A DNA stretch of 36,578 bases from the NCBI GenBank assembly GCA_016713585.1, contig JADJOV010000024.1, positions 1-36,578 of the forward strand, written 5' to 3'. The stretch comes from Bdellovibrionales bacterium (GTDB lineage: Bacteria > Bdellovibrionota > Bdellovibrionia > Bdellovibrionales > Bdellovibrionaceae). The translations under genes and the position numbers were made by a program. This document shows positions 35,202 to 36,578 of the stretch, one piece after another (position 1 is the first letter of the stretch; each line of letters starts with the position of its first letter). Below the pieces are notes generated by a model, which was not told the origin of the DNA, made no database searches, and saw only the letters and a list, made by a program, of their open reading frames with translations.

Positions 35202-35554
35202 GGTTGATCCTCTCTGTGAGGAGAGTTTTTTGTTCCCCACGCCTTTCAAAGATTGCAAACAATACCAACAAATCGCGAAAAGTGATCTAGGTTACTGAGA
35301 TCAGTGATGAAATGATAGATCTTGTCTGAGGAGAAGGGACTCGATTTTACACAGAGAATCTGTAGTAATCGGAAAGCGAAGTCCGATTTTTCTAAGAATT
35401 TTTGAGACTTAGTGAAGAATACAGAAATTTGGAGTGCATACAGGAAGTCGATATTTGACAGATCTCAGTATCGACGGCCCTTTTTAGAATGAAAGGTCTC
35501 ATTGTCCAAAGTTATTTAGGCTTCAAAAGTTAATTCTACCCGAACACAGATCTG
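35202..35554. other. Gap upstream of the DksA gene
   Basis: About 350 bases, rather AT-rich, without an open frame of coding character. It holds the divergent control regions of the neighbouring minus-strand genes. No strong terminator or known motif was seen. Confidence 0.4.
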
Positions 35555-36064
35555 CTATAGGTTTTCTATGAATTCATTGACGGCATCGCGTGACTTAAAA
35601 GCTATTTTTTTACCTTTATAAGAATTAAAAACGTTTTCATGAAATTCACGCGACATCGGACCTGAATTTTTTTGATAAGATCTTATGTGACTCAAATATG
35701 CTTGGATTTTAGATTCTGTGTCCATCCAAGGTATATTTTCAAAACCACGTTTCAAGACACTTTCGGCACAAAAATTAGGGTCTAAATCCAACCAAAAAAG
35801 ACAGGTTATTCTGGGAAGTAATATCTCAGCCAGATCACCATACACTCCTTCAATGACCCATCTCGGTCTTTGAGAAATCCCCAGGAGGTCCTGTTTGACA
35901 TCCTCATCAGTCCGGCGTTTATAGTACCCGCCTGGCTCCCAGCAAACCTCATCCAAAGAAATCATATTCAGATCTAAATAGTTAACAAGTGCGCCGGAAA
36001 GCCATGTTTTTCCAGACCCACTGTTCCCCAAAATTAGAATTCTGTTTTCGAAATCAAAGAGCAT
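35555..36064 (-). CDS. P-loop nucleotide kinase-like protein (FlaR / adenylate-kinase-like)
   Basis: Intact 169-residue frame. Walker A is ILILGNSGSGKTWLSGALVNYLDL at about residues 9-32, then MISLDEVCWEPGGYYKRRTDEDV, the substrate-side loop typical of small AAA_17/FlaR-like kinases, and RWVIEGVYGDLAEILLPRITCLFWLDLDP, the Walker-B-like region. The C-terminus (AYLSHIRSYQKNSG...RDAVNEFIENL) is helical. Such proteins are often labelled topology modulation protein or adenylate kinase; the real substrate is unknown. Confidence 0.85.
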   Translation of the reverse strand: MLFDFENRILILGNSGSGKTWLSGALVNYLDLNMISLDEVCWEPGGYYKRRTDEDVKQDLLGISQRPRWVIEGVYGDLAEILLPRITCLFWLDLDPNFCAESVLKRGFENIPWMDTESKIQAYLSHIRSYQKNSGPMSREFHENVFNSYKGKKIAFKSRDAVNEFIENL

Positions 36065-36287
36065 TTGCCTACTTTTAGTTATGGACAGTTCTAATTATCA
36101 CGTGATGTTGAAGCTGTGAAGAAAAGGCCGTCGGGCGACGCAACACAACTTTCTGTTTCAACAAATTGGACCCAAATTAAGCGACATGACTCACACCCAA
36201 CCTTTAGCGTCATAAGCATGTCTTGCCATAAGTCTTTGCAAACAACTAATTTCTTATTCCAAAGTAATGTTGTGTCGTCGATTATTG
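36065..36287. other. Short unassigned stretch with part of a MITE end
   Basis: A minus-strand frame (36309-36091) encodes a polypeptide with the segments VIAIIDDTTLLWNKKLVV and TLKVGCESCRLIWVQFVETES, but I recognise no family and it overlaps the 3' end of the DUF4267 gene. TTGTGTCGTCGAT at 36270-36282 equals the outermost 13 bases of the MITE-like element's ends. Confidence 0.35.
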
Positions 36288-36578
36288 CTATGACCCGAGC
36301 AATAACCAAGTCCCATATGCTATTACAACGACAGCTCCCCCGAGATGGGTCATTGAAGTTTTCTTATCGCCATACTTTCTGACAACTAAAAAATCTGAAA
36401 TCGCCACGATCCCAATACAAAGATGAGCTGCGCCGAGGGCTCTCCACTCTCGCAGATAAAATAGAATTAAAACTATGAGACCAATAAAGACATCTCGGAT
36501 TCCCGTACTCATCACGTAGGGAAGAGCCACTCCATAGACCGCAATTCCAAATTTTTTTGACATCTCTTCTGGCTTCGC
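36288..36578 (-). CDS. DUF4267-like membrane protein (5' end outside the window)
   Basis: The frame is open to the window edge and ends at 36288. From the edge it reads AKPEE-MSKKFGIAVYGVALPYVMSTGIRDVFIGLIVLILFYLREWRALGAAHLCIGIVAISDFLVVRKYG, followed by AVVVIAYGTWLLLGS. It has three hydrophobic segments and the conserved K/TGxRDxxxG...WRAL...D layout of DUF4267, usually about 120-130 residues. The function is unknown. Confidence 0.65.
   Translation of the reverse strand, partial: AKPEEMSKKFGIAVYGVALPYVMSTGIRDVFIGLIVLILFYLREWRALGAAHLCIGIVAISDFLVVRKYGDKKTSMTHLGGAVVVIAYGTWLLLGS

Noticed and set aside
1..36578. CRISPR array or tRNA genes
   Set aside because: No regularly spaced direct repeats and no cloverleaf that I could recognise.

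Overview
This window looks like accessory DNA from a member of the Bdellovibrionota or a relative, at roughly mid-40s GC as judged by eye. The evidence is a lipoprotein with the FQNC lipobox common in Bdellovibrio, a TIGR02147/DUF4423 regulator, an SUMF1-type surface protein, and an ECF sigma factor followed by a small membrane protein. This assignment is an inference, because there is no rRNA or other marker gene here.

Region 1 (1-11475, + strand) is a stress and energy cluster. It holds the end of a P-type cation ATPase, a beta-CASP metallo-RNase, an AAA ATPase, a DUF1003 membrane protein, a PPK2 polyphosphate kinase, an MgtC/DUF4010 membrane protein interrupted by a group II intron, a PfkB-type sugar-phosphate kinase, PEP synthase and a D-lactate dehydrogenase. 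The last four are spaced as one operon. On the opposite strand (11530-12653) lies an ECF sigma factor translationally coupled to a membrane protein. Region 2 (12726-16774) has an IS4 transposase, then a run of small + strand genes: GNAT, cupin, RidA, DUF1653, GNAT, methyltransferase and a truncated GNAT. Region 3 (16775-20962) holds two inverted IS3 copies around a truncated SUMF1-type gene. The second copy carries an unexplained C-rich insert of about 1.2 kb.

Region 4 (20967-22917, - strand) contains an exported M48 metallopeptidase, a pre-toxin/toxin reading frame and a probable immunity gene. The protease and toxin may once have been one polypeptide. Region 5 (23102-27715) is IS91 and IS6 debris that has broken a pflA-like gene and a Crp/Fnr-type regulator. 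Two 152-bp inverted repeats, probably IS91 ends, bound it. Region 6 (28529-32029) holds a hipBA module with three evenly spaced operators, a TIGR02147 regulator, a 378-bp MITE-like element and an RHH-PIN toxin-antitoxin pair with a palindromic operator. Region 7 (32121-36578) holds an IS481 scrap, lipoprotein and secreted-protein genes, panD, an IS91 tail, a DksA/TraR protein with an overlapping zinc-ribbon gene, a P-loop kinase and a DUF4267 membrane protein.

Most genes are frame-disrupted. Nearly every frameshift I could resolve by family knowledge is a one-base loss in a homopolymer, often of only two bases. I therefore suspect residual sequencing or assembly error on top of real IS-driven decay. 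Where one or two indels restore a family I call the gene CDS and say so; badly broken genes are called pseudogene. All function calls are from recognised motifs only; no database search was run.
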